Of a stretch of 62,475 nt of DNA, positions 1 through 8,109 are shown piece after piece (position 1 is the stretch's first letter; the number at the start of each line of letters is the position of its first letter). The translations under genes and the position numbers were made by a program. The notes below the pieces were generated by a model, which had not been told where the DNA came from, did no database searches, and was given only the letters and a program-made list of their open reading frames with translations. The stretch comes from Apibacter mensalis (GTDB lineage: Bacteria; Bacteroidota; Bacteroidia; Flavobacteriales; Weeksellaceae), in contig NZ_LIVM01000013.1 in NCBI RefSeq assembly GCF_001418685.1, positions 1 to 62,475 on the forward strand. The letters are read 5' to 3'.

Positions 1-966
1 GATTTATTCCATCTAAACGAGAAAGAAGAAGAAGAAATGCAGCCCTATTTCCTTTCTCCCTTTAAAAAAAATCTGGAATATTTCCAATTCACACATTATA
101 CGAAAGACATAAATTTTAATATTTTATATTCTTTATGTAAAGATATTTTCGAAGATACCATCGATTTTGTTAGTTTTTCAGATAAAGTGTTGGATCATCT
201 TTTTGAAAGATCCAATCATCCACAAATTAAAAATGGCGAAATTTTTATTGCCCTATTCAATGATATTGACATAGGACAAGAAACTAAAATATCCGGCATC
301 GGAATATTTAAATTGGAAAATAAAAATAAATTTATCCGATTTCGTCATTCCGATATTGTAGAATGCGCCATACAGAAAGGTTTTAGGTTAGATTCGCCTA
401 TAGATAAGGGTTGTCTAATATTAAATACACATAAAGAAAGCGGTTATAGAGTATTGGTCCATGATGACGCCAAAGTGGAATCTGAATATTGGAAAAAATC
501 TTTTCTGGAAGTAGATTATATTAATGATGATTCATATCAGACTAAAAATTATATTAATTTATTATCCGATTTTTCACAACAAGTAATTTTTGAAGAAAAA
601 GGCAAAAAAATTCAAACCGAATTTATCAGTAATTGTCTACAACTATTTAACGAAAACGAAACTATTACCGAAGAAGTTTTGGAAAAGGAATTGTTAGAAA
701 ATTATAATGCAGTAAATGAATTTCAAACATATAAAAAAGATTACTCAGAAAATACAGGTATTCAATTCTCCGAAATATTTGATGTTTCCTCAAGCGCTCT
801 GGCAAGAGAAAAACGAAAAATTAAAACAGACATAAAGTTAGATACTTATATTCAAATTAAATTAGATATTAATAGACCTGAAGCTTCTGAAGATTTTTTA
901 GAGCAAGGATATGATGATGAAAAGAAAATGTTTTATTATAAAGTATTTTATAATTCAGAATTATAA
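1..966 (+). CDS. Nucleoid-associated protein, NdpA/YejK family (5' end outside window)
   Basis: The reading frame is open from base 1 (D-L-F-H-L-N before the first Met at 37), so the gene begins upstream of the window and the ATG at 37 is probably internal. The protein resembles the 37-kDa nucleoid-associated family (NA37/YejK, PF04245): an N-terminal half with a 'GIGIFKLENK' strand, then 'DKGCLILNT', and a charged helical C-terminal half. Family members bind DNA or associate with the nucleoid; their role in Bacteroidota is not well defined. Confidence in the family is good, while the exact function is not visible from sequence. Confidence 0.75.
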   Translation, partial: DLFHLNEKEEEEMQPYFLSPFKKNLEYFQFTHYTKDINFNILYSLCKDIFEDTIDFVSFSDKVLDHLFERSNHPQIKNGEIFIALFNDIDIGQETKISGIGIFKLENKNKFIRFRHSDIVECAIQKGFRLDSPIDKGCLILNTHKESGYRVLVHDDAKVESEYWKKSFLEVDYINDDSYQTKNYINLLSDFSQQVIFEEKGKKIQTEFISNCLQLFNENETITEEVLEKELLENYNAVNEFQTYKKDYSENTGIQFSEIFDVSSSALAREKRKIKTDIKLDTYIQIKLDINRPEASEDFLEQGYDDEKKMFYYKVFYNSEL

Positions 967-1020
967 TTAACTTAATATAATTTTATATATTTATTTACTG
1001 ATCTATTTAAATTATCTTAA

Positions 1021-1650
1021 ATGCCTATTGTAGATTTTATTATACCAGATTATTTTACGAGAATAGTTACCTGGAAGGTTAGTGAAACCAATGAAGAATT
1101 ATTACGGATATTAAAATTAGATAAGATAAGGCAAGGCAAATATGATTTATTAACTCCCAAAAGAAAACGTGAGTATTTAGGATTACGAGCATGTTTAATG
1201 GCATTAGGCTTAGATAACAAAGTGAAATACACTAAAGAAGGAAAACCATTTGTTGAGGGAACCTATAATATTTCAGTATCTCATTCACATGGGGTTGTAT
1301 GTGTTGGCGCTTCTACTTTCAACATTGGGGTAGATATTGAGCTTGAGAGAGATCAAAAAATTAATACCATAAAATATAAATTTATCCGAAAAGATGAATT
1401 TGAATATATACCCGACGGCGAAGAGAAAGATTATTATCACATTTTATGGGGGTTAAAAGAGGCTTTATATAAAATACACCATGGTAATTTATGGTCATTT
1501 TTAAATCACTATAGGGTAGAACCATTTCATTTAAAAAGTGATAAACCGATAGTATGTTGGATTATTGATGAAAAAGCTAGCGTTAAATATTATGCATATT
1601 ATAAGAAAATAAACAATTATTATATGACATATGTTCTCAATTATGAATAA
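1021..1650 (+). CDS. 4'-phosphopantetheinyl transferase superfamily protein
   Basis: A 209-residue Sfp/AcpT-type enzyme expected to move 4'-phosphopantetheine from CoA to the serine of a carrier protein. The two superfamily signatures are present: 'GVDIELERD' (Mg-binding Asp and Glu) in the middle, and 'WGLKEALYK' (the W-x-x-K-E-A motif) about 40 residues later. 'NISVSHSHG' before the first motif matches the usual substrate-binding loop. It starts 54 bases after the preceding gene and probably follows it in one transcript. No carrier protein gene lies nearby, so the target (fatty-acid ACP or a secondary-metabolite carrier) cannot be told. Confidence 0.85.
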   Translation: MPIVDFIIPDYFTRIVTWKVSETNEELLRILKLDKIRQGKYDLLTPKRKREYLGLRACLMALGLDNKVKYTKEGKPFVEGTYNISVSHSHGVVCVGASTFNIGVDIELERDQKINTIKYKFIRKDEFEYIPDGEEKDYYHILWGLKEALYKIHHGNLWSFLNHYRVEPFHLKSDKPIVCWIIDEKASVKYYAYYKKINNYYMTYVLNYE

Positions 1651-1660
1651 AATTTTTTTC

Positions 1661-1668
1661 TACTTTTG
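1661..1668 (+). promoter_or_regulatory. Bacteroidota -7 box (TACTTTTG) for the glycosyltransferase gene
   Basis: TACTTTTG matches the Bacteroidota -7 consensus TAnnTTTG exactly and lies 31 bases before the TTG start at 1700. A second exact match, TATTTTTG at 1695-1702, overlaps the start codon. No clear -33 TTTG is seen at the normal distance. Confidence 0.45.
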
Positions 1669-1699
1669 CCGAACTATTTTATAATTAAATATTATATTT

Positions 1700-3574
1700 T
1701 TGAAAAAAGCATTAATTATACAAAATAAATTTATAGGAGATGTGTTAGTTTCCAGTGTACTCGCTAAAAACTTAAAAAAAATATTTCCTGACATCCAAGT
1801 TCATTTTTTTTGTTATAACAATGCCATAGATATTCTTCAAAATAATCCTTATATAGATAAAATAATTGGATTTGATGATATTGAGTTAAAAAAATTATCT
1901 GTTTTATGGGAGTATACGAAATATATAAAAAATGAAAAATATGATATTCTTTTTGATCCTTATGCAAAATTACAAAGTCGATTTATAACGTTATTTTCTA
2001 AAGCTAAAAGCAGAGTTAGTTTTGATAAGCCTTTTTTTAAATATTTTTATACAGATGTTTTTGTTGAAGAAAAATTTCCTAAATTCATTCATTGTACTTC
2101 AATTGAAAATAGATGCCTTTTACTTTCTCCCTTCGTAAAAGATTTTACAAAAATTGACTTTCAAACCGAAATATTTTTAACTGACCAAGAAATTGTAAAT
2201 GCCAAAAATTTAATGATAGATTTCGGAATTAGTTTTACAAAACCTATCATTATTGTTGGAATATTAGGCAGTAGTTTAAAAAAATCTTGGCCTCTATCCT
2301 ATATGGCTGAATTAATAAATTATCTGTTAGATCAATACGATATAGATATTTTATTCAATTATATACCTAATCAACATAAAGAAGCTGATGCTCTTTTAGA
2401 AGATATCAAGTGTAAAGAAAAAATATTTACTTCCATACTTGGTAACAATATAAGGGAGTTTGCAGCAATATTATCTAATTCCGACGCACTTATAGCTAAT
2501 GAAGGAGGTGCAGTTAATATTGCTAAAGCTATACAAAAGCCATCGTTTTCAATCTTTTCCCCTCACAAATTTAGAAAAGATTGGGGTTGCTATGAAAATT
2601 TACTTATTCATAAGAGTTTTCATCTTATGGATGTCTTTCCTGAAATTTACACTGAATATTCACTTAAAGAAATCTTACGAAAGCCTGACCCATTTTATAA
2701 ACTAATGGACCCGAAAATGTTAATTGGTAAAATTGAAGATTTTCTACAAAATATTCTTGGAATTACTAAATCGAATTCTAATTTATTACATGAAATTGAA
2801 AGCAAAAAACCAAAAATAACTGCTTTATGTATAACTTATAATGAAGAAGAAAATGTAGACCGTTTTATGAAGGATATTTCTTTTGCCGATGAGATCATTG
2901 TTATTGATTCTTTTAGCACAGATAAAACTAAAGATCGTTTCAAAAAATATCCTAATTTAATTTTCATTGAAAGAAAGTTTGATAATTTTACTAATCAAAA
3001 GAATTTTGCAATCGAACACGCTACCCATGATTGGATAGTCTTTTTTGATTTAGATGAACATATTCCAACTGCACTCGTCAATGAGATTTTAATTACTGTA
3101 AATTCTCCCAACCCTAAAGATGCTTATTGGATAAGAAGAAATTTTTATTTTAGAGACAAACTTATGCGGCATAGTGGTTGGAAAAATGATAAAGTTATAC
3201 GATTATTTAAAAAAAACAAATCTATCTATAAAAAAAATAAATTAGTTCATGAAGAAATAGAATGTAAAACCGAACCAGGTTATTTAAAAAACAGATTGGA
3301 TCATTATTCTTTTAATTCAGAAAAAAAATATTTAGAAAAATTAGATAAATATTCCAAGCTTAAAGCTAAAGAATTATTTGAAAAGGGAATAAAATCTAAT
3401 TTTTTACATCATCACATTAAACCTATTTATCGTTTTATTCATCATTATATCATTCAATTTGGTTTTTTAGATGGTAAAGAAGGATATGCTATATCTAAAA
3501 TGTATGCCAAATATGTATCTGATAGATATAAGTATTTAGACCAACTTTGGAAAACAAAAAATAAAAAAAATTGA
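1700..3574 (+). CDS. Fused glycosyltransferase: GT9 heptosyltransferase-like + GT2 (WaaE/KdtX-like)
   Basis: A 624-residue two-domain enzyme for surface glycan or LPS core assembly. Residues 1 to about 350 are GT9 (lipopolysaccharide heptosyltransferase family): N-terminal 'MKKALIIQNKFIGDVLVSS' and the C-lobe nucleotide-sugar site 'ANEGGAVNIAKAI'. Residues about 370-624 are GT2 of the LPS core beta-glucosyltransferase type: 'ALCITYNEEENV', an acidic 'VFFDLDEHIP' and 'NQKNFAIEHA'. The two are normally separate genes; no stop or frameshift separates them here. The start is TTG, chosen because the GT9 N-terminus begins exactly there and no ATG is near. The acceptor and donor sugars are unknown. 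The GT9 part is inferred to add one sugar and the GT2 part another to the same chain. Confidence 0.8.
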   Translation: MKKALIIQNKFIGDVLVSSVLAKNLKKIFPDIQVHFFCYNNAIDILQNNPYIDKIIGFDDIELKKLSVLWEYTKYIKNEKYDILFDPYAKLQSRFITLFSKAKSRVSFDKPFFKYFYTDVFVEEKFPKFIHCTSIENRCLLLSPFVKDFTKIDFQTEIFLTDQEIVNAKNLMIDFGISFTKPIIIVGILGSSLKKSWPLSYMAELINYLLDQYDIDILFNYIPNQHKEADALLEDIKCKEKIFTSILGNNIREFAAILSNSDALIANEGGAVNIAKAIQKPSFSIFSPHKFRKDWGCYENLLIHKSFHLMDVFPEIYTEYSLKEILRKPDPFYKLMDPKMLIGKIEDFLQNILGITKSNSNLLHEIESKKPKITALCITYNEEENVDRFMKDISFADEIIVIDSFSTDKTKDRFKKYPNLIFIERKFDNFTNQKNFAIEHATHDWIVFFDLDEHIPTALVNEILITVNSPNPKDAYWIRRNFYFRDKLMRHSGWKNDKVIRLFKKNKSIYKKNKLVHEEIECKTEPGYLKNRLDHYSFNSEKKYLEKLDKYSKLKAKELFEKGIKSNFLHHHIKPIYRFIHHYIIQFGFLDGKEGYAISKMYAKYVSDRYKYLDQLWKTKNKKN

Positions 3575-3880
3575 CTTTATAAGCCTATGATTGTACTTAA
3601 ATAACACTGATGCTTATCCAAGTTATTAATCAAAAAAATATTCATATTATTTATTAAATTGGGAACAAGAACCAAAAATGAATTTGATTTCAATCAAAAA
3701 GTTCACTAAAAAACGGGTTATTTATCTTCTATATCTAAAAGGATTATACAAAATAAATTTGTAAAACTAATGAAGTTATAATAACTATAAGCACCAATAA
3801 AAATAACGACATTGGCAGATTTTAACGTAAAAAAAAGTTTCGATTGATGGTTCAATGGTATCAATGAAATTATACGAAAT
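3575..3880. other. Intergenic, no gene seen
   Basis: About 300 bases of very AT-rich sequence between the glycosyltransferase and the tandem array. No open frame with protein-like composition, no tRNA and no terminator is visible. It may hold further decayed array copies, but I could not align one. Confidence 0.5.
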
Positions 3881-3980
3881 TGTAATAATTAATAAAAAAA
3901 AATATTTAATATCTAAGTCAGGAAATTTTCATAATAGTTAATGTTAATTTTAAGTACAGGTTTTATCTGTGGGATTTTTT
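3881..3980 (+). pseudogene. Array unit 1, degenerate small RNA copy
   Basis: Recognisable from 'ATTTTCATAATAGTTA' and 'TTTTAAGT', which align with the intact core. The promoter-like block is lost and the terminator stem is broken (AAGTACAGG against CTGTGGGATT), although a T-run remains. Its spacing to the next unit (176 bases) fits the array. Confidence 0.6.
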
Positions 3981-4056
3981 AATTAAAAATCATTATCAAC
4001 CTTAGTATTTCTATTAATTTATTTGGATTTATAACATATAAATATATTAAAATACT

Positions 4057-4151
4057 ATGGCATGAATTTTGTTTTTATACAAATGTTCATAAGGCAGTGA
4101 ATTTTCGTAGTAGTTAGTTTTAAGCCCTATTTTCAGTAATAGGGCTTTTTT
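4057..4151 (+). ncRNA. Array unit 2, putative small RNA with terminator
   Basis: The promoter block TGGCATGAATTTTGT is intact. The terminator stem is AAGCCCTATT / AATAGGGCTT followed by six T. Compared with the other copies, three base pairs differ on both arms together, so pairing is kept. The predicted transcript runs from about 4082 to 4151. Confidence 0.65.
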
Positions 4152-4252
4152 CATCCCATTCAACAGTATTTATCATATTTAAAAATTATCAATTAAAAAT
4201 ATTTATATATTCATAATTAAACTCAATATATAAATTATAATTAATATTTGTT

Positions 4253-4347
4253 ATGGCATGAATTTTGTTTTTATGTAATTGTTCATAAGGCAGTGAATTT
4301 TCATAGTAGTTAGTTTTAAGTCTCACTTTCAATAGTGGGACTTTTTT
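4253..4347 (+). ncRNA. Array unit 3, putative small RNA with terminator
   Basis: Promoter block intact. The terminator is AAGTCTCACT / AGTGGGACTT with one G-U pair, followed by six T. The internal segment 'GTTCATAAGGCAGTGAATTT' equals that of the other intact copies. Confidence 0.65.
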
Positions 4348-4434
4348 ATTAGCACAATTATTTAATCATACTGTTTTATAGTTAAATTATTTCTATTGAA
4401 TTATAACATTTAAATACAATTATATATTTACATT

Positions 4435-4526
4435 ATTACATAAATTTTATTTTAACATAATTGCTTATCTGTCATTGAATTTTCATAGTAATTGGTATTA
4501 AGTCCTGCTTTGATCATTGATTTTTT
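4435..4526 (+). pseudogene. Array unit 4, degenerate small RNA copy
   Basis: Aligns over its whole length, but the promoter GG has become TA, TTTTG has become TTTTA, and the right arm of the terminator stem (CATTGA) no longer pairs with the left arm. Promoter and terminator have decayed together, as expected for an unused gene copy. Confidence 0.6.
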
Positions 4527-4604
4527 ATTTAAAAATATCAATATCAACCTTAGTAATTCTAACAATTTATTAAAATGTTATAATGTATAATTACTTTAAA
4601 TACT

Positions 4605-4698
4605 ATGGCATGAATTTTGTTTTTATATAATTGTTCATAAGGCAGTGAATTTTCATAGTAGTTAGTTTTAAGTCCCACTTTAATAGTGGGACTTTTTT
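4605..4698 (+). ncRNA. Array unit 5, putative small RNA with terminator
   Basis: Promoter block intact. The stem AAGTCCCACT / AGTGGGACTT is perfect, followed by six T. The 5' spacer is of the older type shared with the spacer before unit 2. Confidence 0.65.
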
Positions 4699-4785
4699 AT
4701 TTAACACTACATGTAAGTATATTATTCTAATTAACCAATCATTTTTATTAAATTATAATATTTAAATACATTATTTACCGGTGTT

Positions 4786-4880
4786 ATGGCATGAATTTTG
4801 TTTTTATATAATTGTTCATAAGGCAGTGAATTTTCATAGTAGTTAGTTTTAAGTCCCACTTTGATAGTGGGACTTTTTTT
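4786..4880 (+). ncRNA. Array unit 6, putative small RNA with terminator
   Basis: Promoter block and terminator intact (stem AAGTCCCACT / AGTGGGACTT, loop TTGAT, seven T). The upstream spacer carries the palindrome TACATGTA 73 bases before the promoter GG, and ACCGGT at 4777-4782. Confidence 0.65.
4787..4801 (+). promoter_or_regulatory. Sigma-54-like promoter of the array (representative unit)
   Basis: TGGCAT-GAATT-TTGT fits the RpoN pattern TGGCAC-N5-TTGC with C-to-T at the two weakest positions; the GG and the GT are separated by 10 bases, as for -24/-12. The block is invariant in all seven intact units and destroyed in both degenerate ones. The same bases contain GAATTTTG, one mismatch from the housekeeping -7 box TAnnTTTG, so a housekeeping promoter is the main alternative. 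Confidence 0.5.
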
Positions 4881-4967
4881 ATTTAACACTACATGTAATT
4901 ATATTATTTTAATTAATTAATCATTTTTATTAAATTATAATATTTAAATACATTATTTACCGGTGTT

Positions 4968-5063
4968 ATGGCATGAATTTTGTTTTTATGTAATTGTTCA
5001 TAAGGCAGTGAATTTTCATAGTAGTTAGTTTTAAGTCCCACTTTGATAGTGGGACTTTTTTTT
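4968..5063 (+). ncRNA. Array unit 7, putative small RNA with terminator
   Basis: Nearly identical to units 6 and 8, including the spacer. Promoter block intact; terminator stem perfect with an eight-T tail. TACATGTA lies at 4890-4897, 73 bases before the promoter GG. Confidence 0.65.
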
Positions 5064-5150
5064 ATTTAACACTACATGTAAGTATATTATTTTAATTAAT
5101 TAATCATTTTTATTAAATTATAATATTTAAATACATTATTTACCGGTATT

Positions 5151-5245
5151 ATGGCATGAATTTTGTTTTTATGTAATTGTTCATAAGGCAGTGAATTTTC
5201 ATAGTAGTTAGTTTTAAGTCCCACTTTGATAGTGGGACTTTTTTT
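5151..5245 (+). ncRNA. Array unit 8, putative small RNA with terminator
   Basis: Promoter block intact; terminator stem perfect. TACATGTA lies at 5073-5080. The only changes from unit 7 are in the spacer (ACCGGTATT for ACCGGTGTT) and in unit length. Confidence 0.65.
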
Positions 5246-5332
5246 ATTTAACACTACATGTAAGTATATTATTTTAATTAATCAATAATTTTTATTAAAT
5301 TATAATATTTAAATACATTATTTACCGGTATT

Positions 5333-5429
5333 ATGGCATGAATTTTGTTTTTATATAATTGTTCATAAGGCAATGAATTTTCATAGTAGTTAGTTTTAAG
5401 TCCCATTTTCAGGAGTGGGACTTTTTTTT
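5333..5429 (+). ncRNA. Array unit 9, putative small RNA with terminator
   Basis: Last unit. Promoter block intact, with GGCAATG for GGCAGTG inside the RNA. The stem AAGTCCCATT / AGTGGGACTT keeps pairing through a G-U, followed by eight T. It faces pncA, which ends 64 bases further on the other strand. Confidence 0.65.
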
Positions 5430-5493
5430 ACTATGAATAGGTTATTGAGCTAAAATTGAATTTAATTAGTTATTAATTATATACCTTAAAGGC

Positions 5494-6093
5494 CTATATA
5501 TCATTAATAACATTACCTCCATTTTTAATAAATTTCTTTTTGCTATTTTCAAAATTTACTAAATTAATAGCTTTAGTTGCATTTTCAATAATATTTGATT
5601 TAAATCCTAACTCTAGTGCATCTTTAGCTGTAAAATATACACAATAATCTGCGGCCAACCCACACACAAAAACCTCATTCACACCTCGTCCTTTTAAAAA
5701 ATCACCTAAACCTGTACATTTTAATTTTCCATTATCAAAAAATCCACTATAACTGTCAACATTACTATTCATTCCTTTTCTAAAGATCGCTTCAATTTTA
5801 TTTTGGTTCAATTCCGAAGAAATTTCCGCTCCAAAGGTATTTTGAACGCAATGATCCGGCCATAGAGTCTGTTTAATATTATTTAATTCAATCTTTTCAT
5901 ATTCTTTTTTATTACTGTATTGAGAGGCAAAACTTTTATGACCTTCAGGATGCCAATCTTGAGTTGCAACAACAAGATCAAATTTTTCTTGGATTGAATT
6001 AATTATAGGAATTACCTCATTTCCACCTTTTACAGCTAATCTTCCTCCTTGAAGAAAATCATTTTGTATATCAACTATTATTAATGCTTTCAT
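5494..6093 (-). CDS. pncA: Nicotinamidase / pyrazinamidase
   Basis: A 199-residue isochorismatase-fold hydrolase that converts nicotinamide to nicotinate in NAD salvage. The catalytic Asp is in 'ALIIVDIQNDF' near the N-terminus, the metal site in 'TQDWHPEGHKSF' plus 'WPDHCVQ', the catalytic Lys in 'FRKGMN', and the catalytic Cys in 'VCGLAADYCV'. All key residues are present and the length is normal. It is transcribed away from pncB, the next enzyme of the same route, with 162 bases between the two starts. Confidence 0.93.
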   Translation of the reverse strand: MKALIIVDIQNDFLQGGRLAVKGGNEVIPIINSIQEKFDLVVATQDWHPEGHKSFASQYSNKKEYEKIELNNIKQTLWPDHCVQNTFGAEISSELNQNKIEAIFRKGMNSNVDSYSGFFDNGKLKCTGLGDFLKGRGVNEVFVCGLAADYCVYFTAKDALELGFKSNIIENATKAINLVNFENSKKKFIKNGGNVINDI

Positions 6094-6215
6094 TTATAAA
6101 GTTTATGTTATGATCTGATAAAGATAAACTTTTTATTTTTATCTTATATTCAATAAAAATATAAGGTTTTATTAATTAAATAGTTTATAAATAATAGTTT
6201 TAATCATAAAAATTG

Positions 6216-6223
6216 TAACTTTG
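6216..6223 (+). promoter_or_regulatory. -7 box (TAACTTTG) for pncB
   Basis: Exact TAnnTTTG match 32 bases before the pncB ATG, inside the pncA-pncB divergent region. No convincing -33 element. Confidence 0.5.
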
Positions 6224-6255
6224 ACAAATATCTTTTTAGAAAATATATTTTAATT

Positions 6256-7425
6256 ATGATAATTAAGTATTTTACCGACAACGATTTATATAAATTTTCA
6301 GTAATGAATGCCATACAAAGATTGTATCCATGGGCATATGTTAGATATGATTTTATTAACCGTGGAAAAGATGATTTTCCAAAAGGTTTTGCGGCTAGGT
6401 TGAAAGAAGAAATAAATAAAATGATTAGTTTGAAATTAACTAATGATGAAAAAAATTTTATTTTACAAAGATGCTATTTTTTAGATCCATTTTTTGTAGA
6501 TTTTCTAGAAGGATATAAATATAACCCAGATGAAGTACATGTTTCACAAGAAGGTGGTAAATTAAACCTATATGTTGAAGGATATTGGTATAGAACTGTT
6601 TTATGGGAAGTTCCGCTTATGGCCATGATTTCTGAATTATATTTTGAAATGATAGGCACTAAGCCAAAAGATATTGAAATAAAGGCTAAAGAAAAGGCCA
6701 TTGGACTTAAAAATTTGAAAGCAGATTATTCTGAATTTGGCACTCGAAGAAGATATTCTTTTGACGTTCAAGATAAAGTAGTAGGAATATTAAAGGAAAA
6801 TTCTGATAAATATTTTAAAGGGACCAGTAATGTGTATTTAGCTATGAAATATAATACTACTCCTATCGGAACTATGCCTCATGAATGGTTTATGTATCAC
6901 GGAGCTTTATTTGGTTATCGCTCTGCTAACATAAAAGCATTAGAGGCTTGGGTAGATGTTTTTCAAGGAAGCCTCGGTATTACCTTAACTGATACTTATA
7001 CTACACAGTCATTTTTTAAATCCTTTAATTTAAAATTAGCTAAATTGTTTGATGGAGTACGTTGTGATAGTGGCGACCCTTTGGAATTTACAGAAAAAAT
7101 TATTGATTTTTATAATAAAAATAGAATTGATCCTTCTTCTAAAACTATAGTATTTAGCGATTCATTAAATTTAACTGAAATTAAAAAAATTAAAGAACAC
7201 GTCAAAGATAGAATTCATGACACCTATGGTATCGGTACATACTTATCTAATGATGTTGGTGTTAAACCCCTTAACATGGTGATTAAATTAACTCATGTAA
7301 AAGAAAAACCAAGTGATGAATATTTAAATGCTGTAAAATTATCGGATGTGTTAGGAAAAAATACCGGCGACGAAAATGAAATAAATTTTAGTAAATTATC
7401 ATTAGGCTTAAATGTAGATTTGTAA
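6256..7425 (+). CDS. pncB: Nicotinate phosphoribosyltransferase
   Basis: A 389-residue enzyme joining nicotinate to PRPP (with ATP) to make nicotinate mononucleotide, the step after PncA. Family marks include the N-terminal 'FTDNDLYKFSVMNAI', 'EFGTRRRYSFDVQ', the phosphorylated-His region 'GTMPHEWFM', 'DTYTTQSFF' and 'VRCDSGDP'. The length is typical for the bacterial short form. It is divergent from pncA, so the pair rebuilds NAD from nicotinamide. Confidence 0.95.
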   Translation: MIIKYFTDNDLYKFSVMNAIQRLYPWAYVRYDFINRGKDDFPKGFAARLKEEINKMISLKLTNDEKNFILQRCYFLDPFFVDFLEGYKYNPDEVHVSQEGGKLNLYVEGYWYRTVLWEVPLMAMISELYFEMIGTKPKDIEIKAKEKAIGLKNLKADYSEFGTRRRYSFDVQDKVVGILKENSDKYFKGTSNVYLAMKYNTTPIGTMPHEWFMYHGALFGYRSANIKALEAWVDVFQGSLGITLTDTYTTQSFFKSFNLKLAKLFDGVRCDSGDPLEFTEKIIDFYNKNRIDPSSKTIVFSDSLNLTEIKKIKEHVKDRIHDTYGIGTYLSNDVGVKPLNMVIKLTHVKEKPSDEYLNAVKLSDVLGKNTGDENEINFSKLSLGLNVDL

Positions 7426-8109
7426 ATTCAATGGAATAATAATTTTATTACTTTTGGTTGCTTTTAAATTTGAATTGTTTAAATATATTGTTTTTAACTA
7501 TTTTCAGATGTTTTTTTGAACCTCTATAAGTTTTGATGATATAAACTTATTTATTTCTTTGGTTCCTTAAAATTATTTGTCAATCCAATGGATTGGCATA
7601 TATTTGAGTATATTCTTATGTTAAAAATATTACAAAGATATACCTGCTTATCAAAAGTGATTCTTCAAGCTTTGTCATTGGAACGCAAACTTATTATGGA
7701 AGATTTAACCAAAGCCTTAAATTTAGAGCATATATATGCACCAACTACTCCTACACTAACATGCTCAGAAAATCTTCAATTATACCAGATAATAGTAATA
7801 CCTGTATAGGTATTAACAGGTTTAACCTTATCAGACTAACAACTTATTATTGCTGTAAAATTAGGTGATGAAAATCGTGGAATAAAAGATTACAATCTTT
7901 ATACTTAATTTTTAACAGGTTTCTCTAAATTTTATGATACATTAAGATATTAATTTATTTAAGAAGTTTTTTTGTATCAAATATTTTACATAGTTCCTTA
8001 TCTAATTAATTAAACAACTGTTTCAAAATTAATTATACTTTTGCCATTCCTTTAAGTCATTCAATTAAATTTTTATATTATTTTCTATAATCGTTGTCAA
8101 TTTCTAATT
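7426..8109. other. Intergenic, possible eroded coding sequence
   Basis: About 680 bases. One open frame at 7588-7809 (73 codons, starting 'MDWHIFEYIL') has no recognisable family. Short protein-like stretches in other frames downstream ('AVKLGDENRGIKDYN' near 7850-7900) suggest a broken gene that I cannot identify. No RNA gene or terminator stands out. Confidence 0.3.

Larger units (their letters stand above)
3881..5429 (+). repeat. Tandem array of nine ~182-bp units, each a putative small RNA gene
   Basis: Nine head-to-tail units start near 3881, 4057, 4253, 4435, 4605, 4786, 4968, 5151 and 5333 (spacings 176, 196, 182, 170, 181, 182, 183, 182). Each has a core of about 95 bases beginning ATGGCATGAATTTTG and ending in an intrinsic terminator, then an AT-rich spacer of about 85 bases. 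Seven cores are intact; units 1 and 4 of the nine are degenerate in both promoter and terminator. Units 5-8 of the intact set are nearly identical including their spacers, which points to recent unit duplication. The spacers after the two degenerate units resemble each other ('TCAACCTTAGTA'), which suggests an older two-unit duplication. No protein frame runs through the array. Confidence 0.9.

Noticed and set aside
4061-5360. Conserved mini-peptide M-N-F-V-F-I in the array units
   Set aside because: The ATG lies inside the promoter block, upstream of the likely transcription start, and the frame differs in unit 2.
3881-5429. CRISPR array
   Set aside because: Units are about 182 bases with nearly identical 'spacers', each with a terminator; no cas genes are nearby.
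7588-7809. 73-codon open frame
   Set aside because: No family resemblance and the surrounding sequence looks eroded; left as possible remnant only.
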